From the NCBI GenBank assembly GCA_024224995.1, contig JAAENB010000562.1:1-6208 (forward strand): a DNA stretch of 6,208 nt, read 5' to 3'. How positions within the stretch are numbered: the first letter of the stretch is position 1; the number at the start of each line of letters is the position of its first letter. This DNA comes from a bacterium (GTDB taxonomy: Bacteria > Spirochaetota > UBA4802 > UBA5550). The notes beneath the pieces were generated by a model. The model had not been told where the DNA came from. It saw only the letters and a list, made by a program, of their open reading frames with translations, and searched no databases. This document shows, one piece after another, positions 5,550-6,208 of this stretch. Made by a program: the position numbers and the translations under genes.

Positions 5550-6208
5550 ATGACCAGCCAGAATAGAACTAATATTAATGATTCCGGGAATTTTCCCAAT
5601 AGTGAATTTGCCTCAGGAGCTATATCCTTTGATGATATGTCCCTTGATGACCTCTTTGATGAACTTGATTGGCCCGATGATAATACTGTTCCCCGCCCTT
5701 CGGGCGAGTCGGCCCGGGTGCCTGGTCCGCCCCGCATCGGCAGGATTGATATTGGCGCCAGGATCGATATAGCCGGTCTCAGCAAGCCTCCTGACCCCGT
5801 TGCGGCCCCTGATTCTTCTTCCGATATTTCCTCCCTGGAAAAGAATCTCCTTGATGCCCAAAAAGAGTATTATCGGCGGGTGGTGCGGGAAGAAGATAAA
5901 CTCATTCTTAAAAAATTGTTTACTAATAAAAAATCGCTCGGTCCTCATGAAAAAAAGATCTTTAAAAAAATCAACTTCGAACATCAAAAACTCTTTCATA
6001 TATGGAACGTGGAAGAATCCCTCCTGGCCTGTCTCGAATATAAAGACCTTTCACGGGACGATCACCGCTGTGTTCGTGATTCCTGTAAAGACATTATTTC
6101 CGACTTTGAATCCAATGCCTCCCAATACGAAAAACTGATTCTGGGTTTGGCCGCGCGCGGTGTGAGCTCTTCTTATCATCTCTTTCAGGGGCTTTTTCTT
6201 CACGCCAC
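5550..6208 (+). CDS. Uncharacterised protein, second tandem paralog, 3' end beyond the window
   Basis: The open frame runs from the ATG at 5550 to the window edge, 219 complete codons without a stop, so it is cut by the window and not broken. AAAGGGAG (5535-5542) lies 7 nt upstream. Residues 1-93 are acidic and Pro/Gly/Ser-rich, probably disordered, and contain DDLFDELDWPDD (33-44), which echoes ELFGDNEWPED of its neighbour. From residue 107 the sequence aligns without gaps to residues 133-244 of the upstream protein: VVREEDKLILKKL (111-123), QKLFHIWNVEE (146-156), RDDH (169-172), DIISDFE (181-187) and GLAARGVSSSYHL (199-211). Cys161 and Cys179 are shared with the neighbour. If full length is similar, about 215 residues remain outside the window. 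The function is unknown. Its own promoter and inverted repeat suggest regulation apart from the first paralog. Confidence 0.88.
   Translation, partial: MTSQNRTNINDSGNFPNSEFASGAISFDDMSLDDLFDELDWPDDNTVPRPSGESARVPGPPRIGRIDIGARIDIAGLSKPPDPVAAPDSSSDISSLEKNLLDAQKEYYRRVVREEDKLILKKLFTNKKSLGPHEKKIFKKINFEHQKLFHIWNVEESLLACLEYKDLSRDDHRCVRDSCKDIISDFESNASQYEKLILGLAARGVSSSYHLFQGLFLHA

Noticed and set aside
5613..5999. 128-codon minus-strand frame and overlapping plus-strand frames at 5800-6138
   Set aside because: The frame starting at 5550 is homologous to the upstream gene throughout the core, so these are shadows of it.

Overview
This is a bacterial chromosomal window of mixed, near-balanced base composition. 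It holds two minus-strand housekeeping-type genes on the left and two plus-strand genes of an unrecognised family on the right, divergently arranged around an AT-rich promoter region at about 3749-4032. Nothing in it is phage- or plasmid-like, and there is no rRNA, tRNA or CRISPR. The organism cannot be fixed from the sequence. Strong sigma70-like hexamers, good Shine-Dalgarno sites and the fused form of the radical SAM gene suit several Gram-negative phyla. A spirochaete-like lineage is my weak guess only.

Left part, minus strand. The gene at 2921-3748 is rsmA (ksgA), the 16S rRNA adenine dimethyltransferase, with all family motifs intact. Downstream in the same direction, after about 290 bp, lies a large B12-binding-like radical SAM protein (159-2630). 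It carries a CxxxCxxC cluster and a fused C-terminal radical-SAM-linked domain (TIGR03960 plus TIGR03936/DUF2344 type), and its reaction is unknown. The spacer between the two genes, and the 158 bp after the radical SAM gene, are packed with short-loop hairpins and shared repeat modules. These include a perfect 22-nt palindrome with a second, partial copy at the left end, an 11-nt sequence found at both gene 3' ends, and a 15-nt direct repeat. They look like members of a dispersed intergenic repeat family.

Right part, plus strand. The gene at 4033-5418 encodes a 461-residue protein with an acidic, probably disordered N-terminus and a long helical, lysine-rich and aromatic-rich body. The gene starting at 5550 runs off the right edge and encodes a clear paralog: 79 of 112 residues are identical over the ungapped core, while the N-termini are largely different apart from a short Leu-Phe...Trp-Pro acidic motif. 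Each paralog has its own sigma70-like promoter and its own 15-bp inverted repeat (7-bp arms, 1-nt centre) nearby, so they look like separately regulated units. I recognise no named family for them. They are the most interesting content of the window and may continue as a longer array beyond position 6208.

The left genes concern rRNA modification and a radical SAM enzyme whose relatives often sit next to ribosome-related genes. No functional link between them and the right-hand paralogs can be read from the sequence.
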